A DNA stretch of 64,000 nt from Bacteroidaceae bacterium (GTDB lineage Bacteria; Bacteroidota; Bacteroidia; Bacteroidales; Bacteroidaceae). Of this stretch, positions 42,040-52,022 are shown one piece after another. The DNA lies in contig JAFZWQ010000008.1 in the NCBI GenBank assembly GCA_017617235.1, forward strand, positions 36,694-100,693, given 5' to 3'. Made by a program: the position numbers and the translations under genes. Positions within the stretch are counted from its first letter, which is position 1. The number at the start of each line of letters is the position of its first letter. A model generated the notes under the pieces. It saw nothing but the letters and a program-made list of their open reading frames with translations. It did no database searches and was not told where the DNA came from.

Positions 42040-42198
42040 ATGGGAAATTACGACGATATAATTGATTTGCCACATTACGAGCCGAAGCATCATCCAAGGA
42101 TGTCGATGATGGCGCGGGCTGCACAGTTCGCCCCCTTTGCAGCACTAACAGGCCACGATGCCGCCATCAGCAAAACGGCAAAGGACGCTCTTTCATAG
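42040..42198 (+). CDS. Small YolD-like partner of the Y-family polymerase
   Basis: 52 residues ([20 protein letters not shown] at the start; [20 protein letters not shown] later). The [14 protein letters not shown] motif is characteristic of short proteins encoded just after UvrX/ImpB-type polymerases, related to YolD in Firmicutes, as I recall it. It lies 58 bp after the polymerase stop, with a minirepeat in between. It may regulate or hold the polymerase; the role is unknown. Confidence 0.75.
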   Translation: MGNYDDIIDLPHYEPKHHPRMSMMARAAQFAPFAALTGHDAAISKTAKDALS

Positions 42199-42207
42199 TC
42201 CTTGTAT

Positions 42208-44811
42208 TCAACCCTTCACGATGCGCTTGATGTCGTTCAGTTTGTTGAGGGCCTCAAGGGGAGTAAGGTTATTGACGTCGAGATTCAGAATTTCGTCGCG
42301 TACCTGAGCCAGGACTGGATCGTCGAGCTGGAAGAAATTCATTTGCACATTGTCCTGCACCTTGGTTAGCTGTATGCTGCCGCCCACCTCGCTGTTCTTA
42401 GTGGCTTCGAGCTGTTTCAGCACCTGGTCGGCCCGCTTCACAATGCTCGATGGCATACCTGCCAACTTGGCCACATGGATACCAAACGAGTGCTCAGAAC
42501 CGCCACGTTCCAACTTGCGCAAGAAAATGACCTTGCCGTCAATTTCGCGCACGCTGACATTGAAGTTCTTGATGCGACTATAAGTGTTCTGCATTTCGTT
42601 CAGTTCGTGGTAGTGGGTAGCGAAGAGGGTACGGGCATGGGCTCGCTGGTTCTCGTGGATATATTCGACGATAGCCCAGGCTATGGAGATTCCGTCGTAG
42701 GTAGAGGTGCCACGTCCCAGTTCATCGAAAATGACCAGTGAACGGGGCGACAGGTTGTTCAAGATGTTCGAGGCCTCGCTCATCTCCACCATGAAGGTAC
42801 TCTCGCCCATCGAGATGTTATCGCTGGCTCCCACACGGGTGAAAATCTTGTCCACCATACCGATGCGGGCCCGTTCGGCTGGTACGAAACAACCTATTTG
42901 TGCCATCAGGGTGATGAGAGCCGTCTGGCGTAGCAGGGCACTCTTACCAGCCATATTGGGACCAGTGATGATGATGATTTGCTGTGTCTCGTTGTCCAGG
43001 AACACATCGTTGGGGATGTAGCGTTCGCCCACAGGCATCTGGGTTTCGATGACGGGGTGACGACCCTGATGGATATCAATAATGTAGGAATCGTCCACTA
43101 CGGGACGGATGTAGTTGTGTTCGCGGGCTGACAGGGCAAAGGACAGCAGGCAATCGAGTCGTGCAACCAGATTGGCGTCGATTTGTATCTGCGGGGTATA
43201 TTCGGCCAGTGCCACGACAAGTTCGTTGTAAAGGCGTGTTTCCAAGGCCAAAATCTTGTCCTCGGCACCCAGTATCTTTTCTTCGTATTCCTTCAGTTCC
43301 TGCGTGATGTAACGTTCGGCCTGGGCCAGCGTTTGTTTTCTCACCCATTCCTGTGGCACCTTGTCCTTGAACGTATTCCGGACTTCCAGGTAATAGCCGA
43401 AGACATTATTGTAACCTATCTTCAGGCTGCTGATGCCTGTGCGTTCTGCTTCCTGTTGCTGGAGCTGGATGAGATAGTTTTTGCCGCCATAGGCAATACT
43501 GCGCAGTTCATCGAGTTCTGCATTCACTCCGCTGGCAATCACATTGCCTTTGTTCACCAATAGAGGTGGGTCGGGCTGAATCTCGCGAGCAATACGTTCG
43601 CGGATGTTGGCACAGGGACTCAACTGTTCGCCTATCTGACGGATAGTGGGGTCGTCGGCCTGTTCGCAGGCGCTCTTGATATGCTCTACAGCTTGCAGGG
43701 CATTCTTCAGCTGCACCACATCACGAGGCGATACACGCCCCACACTGACCTTGGAAATGATACGTTCCAAGTCGTTGATGGGATGCAGGTTTTCTTCGAT
43801 AAAATCGCGGAAATCTGGCTCACGGAAGTAATAGTCCACCACATCCAGTCGCTGTTCTATCAAGCGTACATCCTTCAGCGGGAAGGTTATCCAACGACGC
43901 AGCATACGAGCTCCCATGGGAGTGATGGTCTGGTCGATGACATCGCAAAGCGACTTTCCCTCTTCGCTCATCGAGCCCAACAGCTCCAAAGAACGCATCG
44001 TGAACTTGTCGAGACGCACGAAACGCTCCTCTTCGATGCGACGAAGCGAAGTAATGTGACGAATCTGTACGTGCTGGGTAATCTCAAGGTATTGCAGGAT
44101 GGCGCCACTGGCCACTATGCCGCTCTTCAGGTGTTCCACACCAAAGCCCTTCAGGTTCTTCACTTCAAAGTGCTTTGTCAGTTTCTTTGTGGCAAATTGT
44201 TCGGTGAACACCCAGTCGTCCATCTCGTAAATGCAATGACGGGTACCGAATGAACCCTCGAACTGTGGACGCCTTCCCCGTTCGAAAAGAACTTCTTTGG
44301 GGGCGAAATTATCGATTAGTTTATCGATGTATTCAGGAGTTCCTTCGGCTGTGAGGAATTCGCCTGTGCTGATATCGAGGAAGGCCACACCACACGTGGC
44401 TTTACCAAAGTGAACAGCACAAAGGAAGTTGTTCTCCTTGTAGTTGAGCACATTGTCGCTCATGGCAACACCTGGGGTCACCAGTTCCGTGATGCCACGT
44501 TTTACCAGCTTTTTCGTTAACTTCGGGTCTTCCAACTGGTCGCAGATGGCCACTCGCCTACCTGCACGGATGAGTTTCGGCAAATAGGTGTCTAACGCAT
44601 GATGGGGAAAACCCGCCATCTCTGTCGGATTCTCACCTCCATTGTTTCGTTTAGTCAGGGTAATTCCCAAAATGGCCGATGCCTCGACTGCATCCTGACA
44701 GTAGGTCTCGTAGAAATCGCCGCAGCGGAACAGCAGTATTGCATCGGGATGCTTCGCCTTTAGGTCGAAGAACTGCTTCATCATCGGTGTCAAGCCCTCT
44801 GTCTTAGCCAT
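42208..44811 (-). CDS. mutS: DNA mismatch repair ATPase MutS
   Basis: 867 residues, standard length. The N-terminal mismatch-binding domain has [14 protein letters not shown] (the FxE-type wedge motif is F-Y-E here). The C-terminal ATPase has Walker [44 protein letters not shown] and ATHYHELNE. It recognises mispairs and recruits MutL. The gene is convergent with the small polymerase partner (9 bp between stops). Confidence 0.98.
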   Translation of the reverse strand: MAKTEGLTPMMKQFFDLKAKHPDAILLFRCGDFYETYCQDAVEASAILGITLTKRNNGGENPTEMAGFPHHALDTYLPKLIRAGRRVAICDQLEDPKLTKKLVKRGITELVTPGVAMSDNVLNYKENNFLCAVHFGKATCGVAFLDISTGEFLTAEGTPEYIDKLIDNFAPKEVLFERGRRPQFEGSFGTRHCIYEMDDWVFTEQFATKKLTKHFEVKNLKGFGVEHLKSGIVASGAILQYLEITQHVQIRHITSLRRIEEERFVRLDKFTMRSLELLGSMSEEGKSLCDVIDQTITPMGARMLRRWITFPLKDVRLIEQRLDVVDYYFREPDFRDFIEENLHPINDLERIISKVSVGRVSPRDVVQLKNALQAVEHIKSACEQADDPTIRQIGEQLSPCANIRERIAREIQPDPPLLVNKGNVIASGVNAELDELRSIAYGGKNYLIQLQQQEAERTGISSLKIGYNNVFGYYLEVRNTFKDKVPQEWVRKQTLAQAERYITQELKEYEEKILGAEDKILALETRLYNELVVALAEYTPQIQIDANLVARLDCLLSFALSAREHNYIRPVVDDSYIIDIHQGRHPVIETQMPVGERYIPNDVFLDNETQQIIIITGPNMAGKSALLRQTALITLMAQIGCFVPAERARIGMVDKIFTRVGASDNISMGESTFMVEMSEASNILNNLSPRSLVIFDELGRGTSTYDGISIAWAIVEYIHENQRAHARTLFATHYHELNEMQNTYSRIKNFNVSVREIDGKVIFLRKLERGGSEHSFGIHVAKLAGMPSSIVKRADQVLKQLEATKNSEVGGSIQLTKVQDNVQMNFFQLDDPVLAQVRDEILNLDVNNLTPLEALNKLNDIKRIVKG

Positions 44812-44870
44812 ATTTGTTAATTGTCGTATCTAAAAAATTACTAAACGGTTACAAAGATACAAAAATATTG

Positions 44871-44901
44871 TTTGAATAATATAAATAAATCATTACTTTT
44901 G
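44871..44901 (+). promoter_or_regulatory. Promoter of the sialate O-acetylesterase gene
   Basis: TTTG (44871-44874), 19-bp spacer, TACTTTTG (44894-44901), 24 bp before the ATG at 44926. Confidence 0.65.
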
Positions 44902-44925
44902 TACTGGTTTTATGCGAACAATACT

Positions 44926-47010
44926 ATGAAAAGAACTTTTTTATCGGTAGCTATTGGCATTTTCGCTATTGCTGCACAGGCAGAGGTGACGCTGCCAGGT
45001 TGGATGACATCGAACATTGTGCTCCAACAACAAACCGTTATGCACTTGCAGGCTACGGCCAAGAAAGGTGCAACAGTGAAGATTACGACTTCGTGGGATA
45101 ACCAAACCACAAAGGTGCAGGCCGACAAACAGACGGGAGCCTTTACCTTTGACCTGCGTGTGCCCAAAGCCGGCGGTCCCTACACGTTGACATTCAACGA
45201 CGGCAAACAACCCCTCGTGCTCGAAAACGTGATGGCTGGCGAAGTGTGGTTCTGCAGCGGACAGTCGAACATGGAAATGCCTGTGAAGGGATGGGGTAAG
45301 GTAAAGAACTATGAACAGGAGGTGGCCAATGCCAATCATCCGATGGTTCGCCTGTTCCAAGTGAAGAAAACGGTGGCTCACACGCCACAGACCCAAGTGT
45401 CCCTTGGACACACGAAGGGCTGGGCAGTTTGTACGCCGGAGATGGTTGAGGAATTCTCGGCTGCAGCTTATTTCTTTGCTCGCGAAGTATCACAGAAACT
45501 GGGCATTGCCGTAGGTGTAGTGAACAGTTCGTGGGGTGGAACGCCTGCCGAAAGTTGGGTTAGCCACGAACAGTTGCGCAAGGTTACTGGTTTCGAGGAT
45601 TATTTGAAACGTATCGAGGAAACGGGTTACGACGAAGCCAAGCTGAACACCGTGTTCCAAGAGGAACATGCCGCATGGCAGAAACGCGTATTCGGAGACG
45701 ACAAAGGCCTCGTTGATGCCGACTACAATCGTGCCTGCTGGGCAGCTGCTGACTTTGATGACAGCCAATGGAAGACGATGAAGCAGCCCGTTCGCTGGAG
45801 TACAAACGAACTGGCCTCGTGGGACGGACTGGTGTGGTTCCGTCGTACCATTGATATCCCTGCCGACTGGGCAGGAAAGGACATTAAGATTTCTCTGGGA
45901 GAAATCGACGATCGCGACATTACCTATTGGAATGGCGAGCGTGTGGGTTCTAACAATAGTTGGAGTACCAAGCGCCTATACACCATTCCTGGTCGGTTGG
46001 TCAAGTCTGGTCGGAATGTCGTTACCGTGCGTGTTTACGATACAGGTGGCGAAGGAGGTTTCATGGGGCAGGCCGATGCCATGAAGGTACAAAACGGCAA
46101 TAACAATCTTTCGTTGGCAGGCGAATGGAAATACCAGAAGAGCATGTCGAACCAAGCAATCAACAATTATAAGGGAGTCGAACCCCGTGGTCCCCGCGAT
46201 GCTTGGTTCCCCAGCAATCTGTACAACGCTATGGTGGCTCCATTCTTGGATATGCCCATCCGTGGTTTCATCTGGTACCAAGGTTGTTCCAACGTGGGAC
46301 GCGCTACACAGTACGAAAGTCTCTTCCAGACCCTGATTCTCGACTGGCAGGAGCGTTTCAACCGCACAGCCCAAGTAACTTCTTATCCCAAGCCAGAACC
46401 CCAGCAAGGTGAGCGTCGTCGTGGTTTCTTCTCGCAGCAGGAAACGAAAGCATTGCCTTTCTATTTCGTACAGTTGGCCAACTACTTGGCTCGCAAGGAT
46501 GTGCAAACCGATTCGGAATGGGCATTCCTGCGCGAGGCACAACGCAAGTCCCTGCAGTTGGACGGTGTGGGTATGATGGTGAACATCGACATTGGCGAAG
46601 CTGGTGACATTCATCCGAAGAACAAGCAGGAAGTAGGTCGTCGTCTGGCTCTATTGGCGTTGAATCGTACATACGGCAAGGAAGAGCCTTGTGCCGCTCC
46701 CGAATTCTACCAGATGCGTGTACAGGATGGCAAGGCCATGCTTACGTTCCGTCCCGTTTGGGGCAGCGATGTGCTGGCACAGAATGCCGACATCAAAGGC
46801 TTCATCGTGGCAGGTCCCGACCATCAATGGCATGTGGCCAAGGCACGTACAGAAGGTGAGCGCTTTATGAGCCGTGTGGTCGTGGAATGCCCTGAAGTGC
46901 CTTACCCCATAGCCGTGCGCTATGCCTGGGCTGACAACCCCGAGTGCAACTTACAAACACAGTCAGGCCTTCCTGTCGGTCCCTTCCGCACGGACGACTG
47001 GGCTGAATAA
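44926..47010 (+). CDS. Exported sialate O-acetylesterase (SASA family)
   Basis: 694 residues from the ATG at 44926 (promoter overlaps the longer frame). Signal peptide MKRTFLSVAIGIFAIAAQA. The SGNH-like esterase domain has the nucleophile in WFCSGQSNMEMPVKGW and further blocks GVVNSSWGGTPAESW, GFIWYQGCSNVGRATQYESLF and DIGEAGDIHPKNKQEVGRRLA (catalytic His). A GH2-like jelly-roll insert (WFRRTIDIPADWAGKDIKISLGEIDD) sits in the middle, usual for this family. It removes acetyl groups from sialic acid or from other sugars such as xylan; with the fucosidase it fits mucin glycan use. A terminator follows. Confidence 0.92.
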   Translation: MKRTFLSVAIGIFAIAAQAEVTLPGWMTSNIVLQQQTVMHLQATAKKGATVKITTSWDNQTTKVQADKQTGAFTFDLRVPKAGGPYTLTFNDGKQPLVLENVMAGEVWFCSGQSNMEMPVKGWGKVKNYEQEVANANHPMVRLFQVKKTVAHTPQTQVSLGHTKGWAVCTPEMVEEFSAAAYFFAREVSQKLGIAVGVVNSSWGGTPAESWVSHEQLRKVTGFEDYLKRIEETGYDEAKLNTVFQEEHAAWQKRVFGDDKGLVDADYNRACWAAADFDDSQWKTMKQPVRWSTNELASWDGLVWFRRTIDIPADWAGKDIKISLGEIDDRDITYWNGERVGSNNSWSTKRLYTIPGRLVKSGRNVVTVRVYDTGGEGGFMGQADAMKVQNGNNNLSLAGEWKYQKSMSNQAINNYKGVEPRGPRDAWFPSNLYNAMVAPFLDMPIRGFIWYQGCSNVGRATQYESLFQTLILDWQERFNRTAQVTSYPKPEPQQGERRRGFFSQQETKALPFYFVQLANYLARKDVQTDSEWAFLREAQRKSLQLDGVGMMVNIDIGEAGDIHPKNKQEVGRRLALLALNRTYGKEEPCAAPEFYQMRVQDGKAMLTFRPVWGSDVLAQNADIKGFIVAGPDHQWHVAKARTEGERFMSRVVVECPEVPYPIAVRYAWADNPECNLQTQSGLPVGPFRTDDWAE

Positions 47011-47028
47011 ACGAAATCCATAAATGCA

Positions 47029-47060
47029 AAACGCCAGACAGTTTCCTGCCTGGCGTTTGT
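47029..47060 (+). terminator. Intrinsic terminator after the esterase gene
   Basis: AAACGCCAG-A-CAG pairs with CTG-C-CTGGCGTTT around a TTTC loop, followed by GTTTTG. Confidence 0.8.
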
Positions 47061-47076
47061 TTTGTATATAATGCTA

Positions 47077-48642
47077 TTACTTTATCTCTAAACCTTGAAT
47101 GGTATAGCGCTTGCCATTGGGCGTTATGATGTATATACGCCCGTTTTCCATCACTTTGCGAGGTGTTATGGGCTGTGATATTTCTATTGTATTGAAACCT
47201 GCGGGTATAGTTGTGTACTCATAGAGCCAAGGCAGATACTGACCATCTTTTAGAGTTGACCAGTTGGTCATTGTAAATTCTGGTGTGTCATTATATAATG
47301 TGCCATACAGATAGTATCCTGTCTGGCTCAATATTTTGAACGTTCCATCACCCTGAAGGGCTGCCGTGTATTTATGAGCCGTATTCTTGTCCGTTGTGGC
47401 TGCGACTGTGGTATAGTAGGTATTACCCGACTTTAATGTCTGATAAGCATAGCGGCCATTGCTGTCCTTGATATAGTATTTCCCATCTCCTGTATCCTCA
47501 AAAGTAAATGCATTCGTCATATCCTCCAGCGTTATTACCCCATCGTCTTCCATTACTTGTTGGGTGTACAGATAAGAGTAGTCCTTGTTTGAAGGTACTG
47601 GTTTGGCAATATGCAGTTCGTTGTTGAGGGGAGCAGCAATCAGATATTGGCCACCTCCCTTTACGGCCGTAGCCTTTGCAAAAGAATAGGTTGGCACATC
47701 GATGTGCTTCAGGTCGAGGGTTACTAGGTATGGGTCGTGGTCGGAATAGGAATAATACTTGCTACCGGTAGAGCAGGGATTAGCTATATGCAAGCATTTG
47801 GCGACAGTGACCTGCTGCGCCATTGTCTCGTTGGCCATAACGTGGTCAATCAGCGTATTGTTGGGCTCCCAGCAATGTGAATAAACGGGCTGGATGTTGT
47901 ATTTCAGCAGCTGTTCTTCATAACCGGCCCTGACCAGCATCTGCATACTCTCTTCATCCATTTCGGCATTCAGGTCGCCCATAATCAGAATGTCGCGGTC
48001 TTTGGCTTCTGCCAGTCCTTTTAGCAAAGCGGCAGCATTTGCTATTCGTTTGTTGATATCATCTTCAACGTTTTCACTCGTGCTGGCCTTAAAATGGTTC
48101 ATGCTCAATGTGAAACTCTCGCCAGAAGCCTTGCTCTTGAAGGTTTGCATACGCATTTGGTAGGGATAAACCCAAGTATAGCCTACAGCCGTTGACACGT
48201 TTTCCCCAACAAGTTCTATCGTCGCTGTATTGTATATGAATCCGGACTTGATGGCACCACTGGCATTTTCAGGGTCATTGAGGTCATAACTCAGTCCGTC
48301 GGCAACAGGTTGATAGTTCTTGCCTGTTTTTGTACTCATACTCTGTGCCAGCAGTTCCAATACTTCCGCACAACATTCCACTTCATTGAAGGCATAGATA
48401 TCTGCCCTATATGGTGACAAGGCATCGGTGATGGCATTCAGTTTTGCCGTACGTCCTTCCACATCGTTATAGTTGCTGATGGGAATACCATTATTCAAAG
48501 TTCTCCCACGGTCGAGCGAATAGAAGAAATTTTGCACATTCTGTCCGCAGACTTTCAGTTCGTCGGCATAAAGGCTGACGCTAAAGAAACTGAGCATCCA
48601 GCCAATCAATGTCAAGAAAAGGATTTTCTGATAAGTTCTCAT
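47077..48642 (-). CDS. Exported endonuclease/exonuclease/phosphatase-fold protein with T9SS-type tail
   Basis: 521 residues with a signal peptide (FLTLIGWMLSFFSVSLYA). The EEP fold is seen in QNVQNFFYSLDR, IYAFNEVECCAEVLELL, SMNHFKAS, ILIMGDLNAEMDEES and YSDHDPYLVTLDL, giving a complete set of catalytic acidic and His residues. After about residue 320 the protein has a beta-rich region (FTFEDTGDGKYYIKDSNGRYAYQ) and a short C-terminal sorting-like tail (NGRIYIITPNGKRYTIQGLEIK). It may be a secreted DNase or phosphodiesterase; the substrate is unknown. It is 30 bp downstream of lgt on the same strand. Confidence 0.88.
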   Translation of the reverse strand: MRTYQKILFLTLIGWMLSFFSVSLYADELKVCGQNVQNFFYSLDRGRTLNNGIPISNYNDVEGRTAKLNAITDALSPYRADIYAFNEVECCAEVLELLAQSMSTKTGKNYQPVADGLSYDLNDPENASGAIKSGFIYNTATIELVGENVSTAVGYTWVYPYQMRMQTFKSKASGESFTLSMNHFKASTSENVEDDINKRIANAAALLKGLAEAKDRDILIMGDLNAEMDEESMQMLVRAGYEEQLLKYNIQPVYSHCWEPNNTLIDHVMANETMAQQVTVAKCLHIANPCSTGSKYYSYSDHDPYLVTLDLKHIDVPTYSFAKATAVKGGGQYLIAAPLNNELHIAKPVPSNKDYSYLYTQQVMEDDGVITLEDMTNAFTFEDTGDGKYYIKDSNGRYAYQTLKSGNTYYTTVAATTDKNTAHKYTAALQGDGTFKILSQTGYYLYGTLYNDTPEFTMTNWSTLKDGQYLPWLYEYTTIPAGFNTIEISQPITPRKVMENGRIYIITPNGKRYTIQGLEIK

Positions 48643-48672
48643 GTCACAATACGATATAAGGTTACTATGATG

Positions 48673-49506
48673 TTATTTCTGTTTACTGCTGCGAATCATG
48701 GAATAGACACCAAGTAAGATGAAAGGAACACTGAGCAACTGTCCCATGTTGAAGAGCATACCGTTCTCGAAGTCCACTTGGTTCTCCTTGGTGTACTCGA
48801 TGAAGATTCGGGCTGTGAAGATGAGTGTAAGGCAGAGACCGAAGAAGAACCCTGTGCCTACTTTTTCTGGATTGCGGCGGTAAAAGTACCAATGTATAAG
48901 GAAGAAGAGAGCATAACAAAGGGCTTCGTAGAGCTGTCCCGGATGACGAGGTAATTGGTCGACACGTTCGAAGATGAAGGCCCAAGGTACATCTGTGGGG
49001 CGACCGATGATTTCAGAGTTCATGAGGTTTCCCATGCGGATGGCACAAGCACAGATGGGGGTGACGATGGCTATATTGTCAAGTACCATCATCAGTTTCA
49101 GACCTGTCTTGCGGACAAAGAGCCAAAGGGCAATCATCAGGCCCAAAGTGCCGCCGTGACTGGCCAGCCCCTCGTATCCAGTGAAGTGCCATGAGCCGTC
49201 GGCACCGAACTTGGCTGGGACAACCATTTCCAGCATGTGGGTTGGGGAACTGAGGAAATAGTTCGGCTCATAGAACAAACAATGCCCTAATCGAGCACCG
49301 ATGATGATACCGAAGAAACAATAGAATACCAGGGGATCGAACTTCTCTTCAGGTACTCTTTGTTCCTTATAAAGCTTATGTTCTAAAAGGTACACCGTGA
49401 ACAAGCCTATGGCCCAGCACAGGGAATACCACCGCACACCGAATGCACCAATGTGGAAGGCAAATATGTCCGGGTTCCAATGTATGAATAGGAGTAGGGA
49501 GTCCAT
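48673..49506 (-). CDS. lgt: Prolipoprotein diacylglyceryl transferase
   Basis: 277 residues, inner-membrane enzyme. It moves the diacylglyceryl group of phosphatidylglycerol to the lipobox Cys of prolipoproteins. Motifs are VRWYSLCWAIGLF, GARLGHCLFYEPNYF with the essential His, and the Lgt signature IRMGNLMNSEIIGRPTDVPWAF. It has seven membrane helices. It lies 5 bp after a lipoprotein gene on the same strand, a plausible operon. Confidence 0.96.
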   Translation of the reverse strand: MDSLLLFIHWNPDIFAFHIGAFGVRWYSLCWAIGLFTVYLLEHKLYKEQRVPEEKFDPLVFYCFFGIIIGARLGHCLFYEPNYFLSSPTHMLEMVVPAKFGADGSWHFTGYEGLASHGGTLGLMIALWLFVRKTGLKLMMVLDNIAIVTPICACAIRMGNLMNSEIIGRPTDVPWAFIFERVDQLPRHPGQLYEALCYALFFLIHWYFYRRNPEKVGTGFFFGLCLTLIFTARIFIEYTKENQVDFENGMLFNMGQLLSVPFILLGVYSMIRSSKQK

Positions 49507-49511
49507 AATGT

Positions 49512-52001
49512 TTATTGTTTAGCTTTTTCAAAACCTATTTCTATATTTATGCTATTACGGGGGTCGTCACGTACTTCGCGGACGGTACCCGTTTCCTTGA
49601 AGCTGTAGTTGGTCAGACCGCCTTCGACGGTGCCCTCGAACTCTACATCGCCGAAGTAAGCAGACTCCTTGAATGGGATGTTAGATGCCGAGTAGGAGTA
49701 AGTTTGTTGGCTATTTTCTGTATGCAGGGAGGTGTCTGTGATGTTCACTTTAAGGTTGTCTATCCTGCTGTTCGTGAAATCGTCGCTTGCATTGATGATG
49801 TCGAACGAGAAAGAGGCATTCTTCAGGTAGGTATCATAGAGAATCTTCTTTTCAAAGCTGCCTTCGATATGGATGTTGTTGCCCGTTCTCTCTGTCTTGA
49901 TAAGGTCTTTATCGGAGAGTATTATTCTCTGCAAGTCCATTGTATATGTGTACAGACTGGCTACCATTCCCTCTTCCCAATCGTTGTAAATGTAGTAGTT
50001 TGGGGATATGGTCACGAACCAGGCATTGCCCAGCTTGGCGCTCTCCTTGGCTTCCTGCCTGATGACGATTGCCGTGGTGGTGAGGTCTTCCATCTTGGGG
50101 TTGGGGACGTTGCATCCGTAGGCTATCACCTTTCCCGTGCGAGGTGCGCCTGTGGTGTTGGGGGCAACGGTGATGTTGAAGACCATCTGGTCGAGATTTA
50201 CATCCAGAGTCACCCAGCCTTCAGCCGAGTCGTCGAGGTAGCCGTCGAGGTACTTGAAGCCTTCGCAGGTGATGGAAGTGCTTTTTGTGCCGCCGTCGGC
50301 TCCGAATTCCAAGGTATTGGGCGTAGCCTTGATGATGCCCGAGCCAGGCTGCTGTGTGGCTTTGATGGTGATGAACTTCAGCACCTTGCCCTGCTTGTTG
50401 GTAGCCTTGACGATAATCTTTCCCGTGCGAGGCTCGCCTGTGGTGTTGGCTTGGGCAGTGATGGTGAACTCATCGCTCAGGGGTACGGGATTGGCTTCGA
50501 GCCAATAGGCATCGTCAACACTGGTGGTCACTCCATAGTAGAGGTAGTTGGTGGTGAGTTTGATGCGTTGTGTGCCGCCCTCAGCAGGGAAGTCAAACGT
50601 GGAGGGCGAGAAGTCGATGTATCCGTCCTTCGGTTCGTCGAGTTCCTCTTCAACATCTATGGTCACCTCTTCCTCGTCAGCACCCATTTCCGTAGTCTTG
50701 CGGTGACCGTTCTTGTCGGCAATGGTTACCTTCTTCTTCTTTTTCTTGTCCGTCTTCACCTTGAACGAGCCGTCCTTCTCCTTTACCACACCGATGCGGG
50801 CCTTGCCGTCTTCGCCAACCACGATGGCGACGTCAACAGACTGTCCTTCTTGGGTTTTGATGGTGATTTGGGTATAACCAACAGCATCAAGGTAGTCTTC
50901 AGTAGAGAGTGTCAACAGCTCGTTGGGTTCGTTGAGCAGTATGTTGGCAAACTCCTGACCGAGGAAGTCGCCCGGTGTGTCCCACATGTCTATGGTAGCA
51001 TCCCATTTACCTCCGTCTATGTTGTTTATGATTTTGTCGTTGTAGTTGATGAGGTTCGAGGCCCATTGTGTGACAAGCCGTTGTGCCTCTTCTTGAGTCA
51101 GCGTGCCGTTGACGGTGTGCTTAACCACGTCCTCCGTAGCCTCGTAGGTGTTGTAGAGGTCCTTACCCATCGTCATGCTTCCTGCCATACCTCCCGGGGC
51201 AGCATCGATAACCACGCTAATGCCCTTCTCGATGAGCATTGCGGCGGTCTTTGTCATGTTGCCGGTGGGCGAGAAACCCAGTTCGCGTGCGTTAAGGCCG
51301 AAGTTCTCGGCATCGCCGTGATAGAGGTCTTGGAATATCTGGTTCGATTTGGCATCGAGTTTTCCCTGACTGAAGTCTGCCCAGAACTGGCGGGCATTGG
51401 TGTAGCCTTGCCTTCGTTTGGGATTTACTTGGTTAAAGAGGTGCTGCAGCTTATTGTCGTCATTCTGCCAGCCTGACTGCTGAATGACGGCAAGCACGCT
51501 TTTGCGTCCCACTTCCTGACTCTTCTTCAATCCGAGGATGAAGCTGAATGTGTCGCTCAGGAAACCGCGAGTCTGTCCAGAGGTATTGACGGTCTCCAAC
51601 ACCCCTGTCTCTTGCAGTCGGTTGATGGCTTCGTCGTATTGGTCGGCTTTTTCCGTGATGCCGGCAGCAATGTCGTAGAAGTCGTACATCGACGTCGTGT
51701 TGTTGTCAATCTCTTCTGGTGTGGCTACGAAGGGCTCATCGGTAGCAAAGTCGTTGGAGACGATGTTCCAAAAGGCCAGTCGCATGGCATAGACGGCACA
51801 CGAATAGTCAATCATGGTCTCCAGGTCTGCAACGAACTGGGGCGAATTATCGTAGTGTTGGATGCGCGTCGGGTTCTGCACATCCTCTGTCTCCAGTCCC
51901 TTAAGCTCTTCGTCGCTATTGCTGCACGCCGTATTGACCGCCAAACCAAGCAGAATGCCCACAATGGCTATCAGGCTCCATAGTTTGTTCTGTGTTTTCA
52001 T
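49512..52001 (-). CDS. BACON-domain lipoprotein
   Basis: 829 residues. Lipoprotein signal MKTQNKLWSLIAIVGILLGL with Cys26 in VNTAC. The N-terminal about 450 residues are helical with no recognised domain (YSCAVYAMRLAFWNIV, AAMLIEKGISVVIDAAPGGMAGS). There follow a Lys-rich hinge (KVKTDKKKKKKV) and two BACON-type Ig-like domains at about 455-550 and 555-650 (IDFSPSTFDFPAEGGTQRIK, IKATPNTLEFGADGGTKS, both with ANTTGEPRTGK-like ends). BACON domains occur in Bacteroidales surface glycan-binding proteins. The gene lies just before lgt, which may act on it. Confidence 0.85.
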   Translation of the reverse strand: MKTQNKLWSLIAIVGILLGLAVNTACSNSDEELKGLETEDVQNPTRIQHYDNSPQFVADLETMIDYSCAVYAMRLAFWNIVSNDFATDEPFVATPEEIDNNTTSMYDFYDIAAGITEKADQYDEAINRLQETGVLETVNTSGQTRGFLSDTFSFILGLKKSQEVGRKSVLAVIQQSGWQNDDNKLQHLFNQVNPKRRQGYTNARQFWADFSQGKLDAKSNQIFQDLYHGDAENFGLNARELGFSPTGNMTKTAAMLIEKGISVVIDAAPGGMAGSMTMGKDLYNTYEATEDVVKHTVNGTLTQEEAQRLVTQWASNLINYNDKIINNIDGGKWDATIDMWDTPGDFLGQEFANILLNEPNELLTLSTEDYLDAVGYTQITIKTQEGQSVDVAIVVGEDGKARIGVVKEKDGSFKVKTDKKKKKKVTIADKNGHRKTTEMGADEEEVTIDVEEELDEPKDGYIDFSPSTFDFPAEGGTQRIKLTTNYLYYGVTTSVDDAYWLEANPVPLSDEFTITAQANTTGEPRTGKIIVKATNKQGKVLKFITIKATQQPGSGIIKATPNTLEFGADGGTKSTSITCEGFKYLDGYLDDSAEGWVTLDVNLDQMVFNITVAPNTTGAPRTGKVIAYGCNVPNPKMEDLTTTAIVIRQEAKESAKLGNAWFVTISPNYYIYNDWEEGMVASLYTYTMDLQRIILSDKDLIKTERTGNNIHIEGSFEKKILYDTYLKNASFSFDIINASDDFTNSRIDNLKVNITDTSLHTENSQQTYSYSASNIPFKESAYFGDVEFEGTVEGGLTNYSFKETGTVREVRDDPRNSINIEIGFEKAKQ

Positions 52002-52022
52002 AGGCAGGGATTTATTGGGGCT

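Noticed and set aside
49515-51476. 653-codon open frame antisense to the BACON lipoprotein gene
   Set aside because: It is a mirror of a real gene; the sense product has a lipobox and BACON domains, while the antisense one has no recognisable domain.
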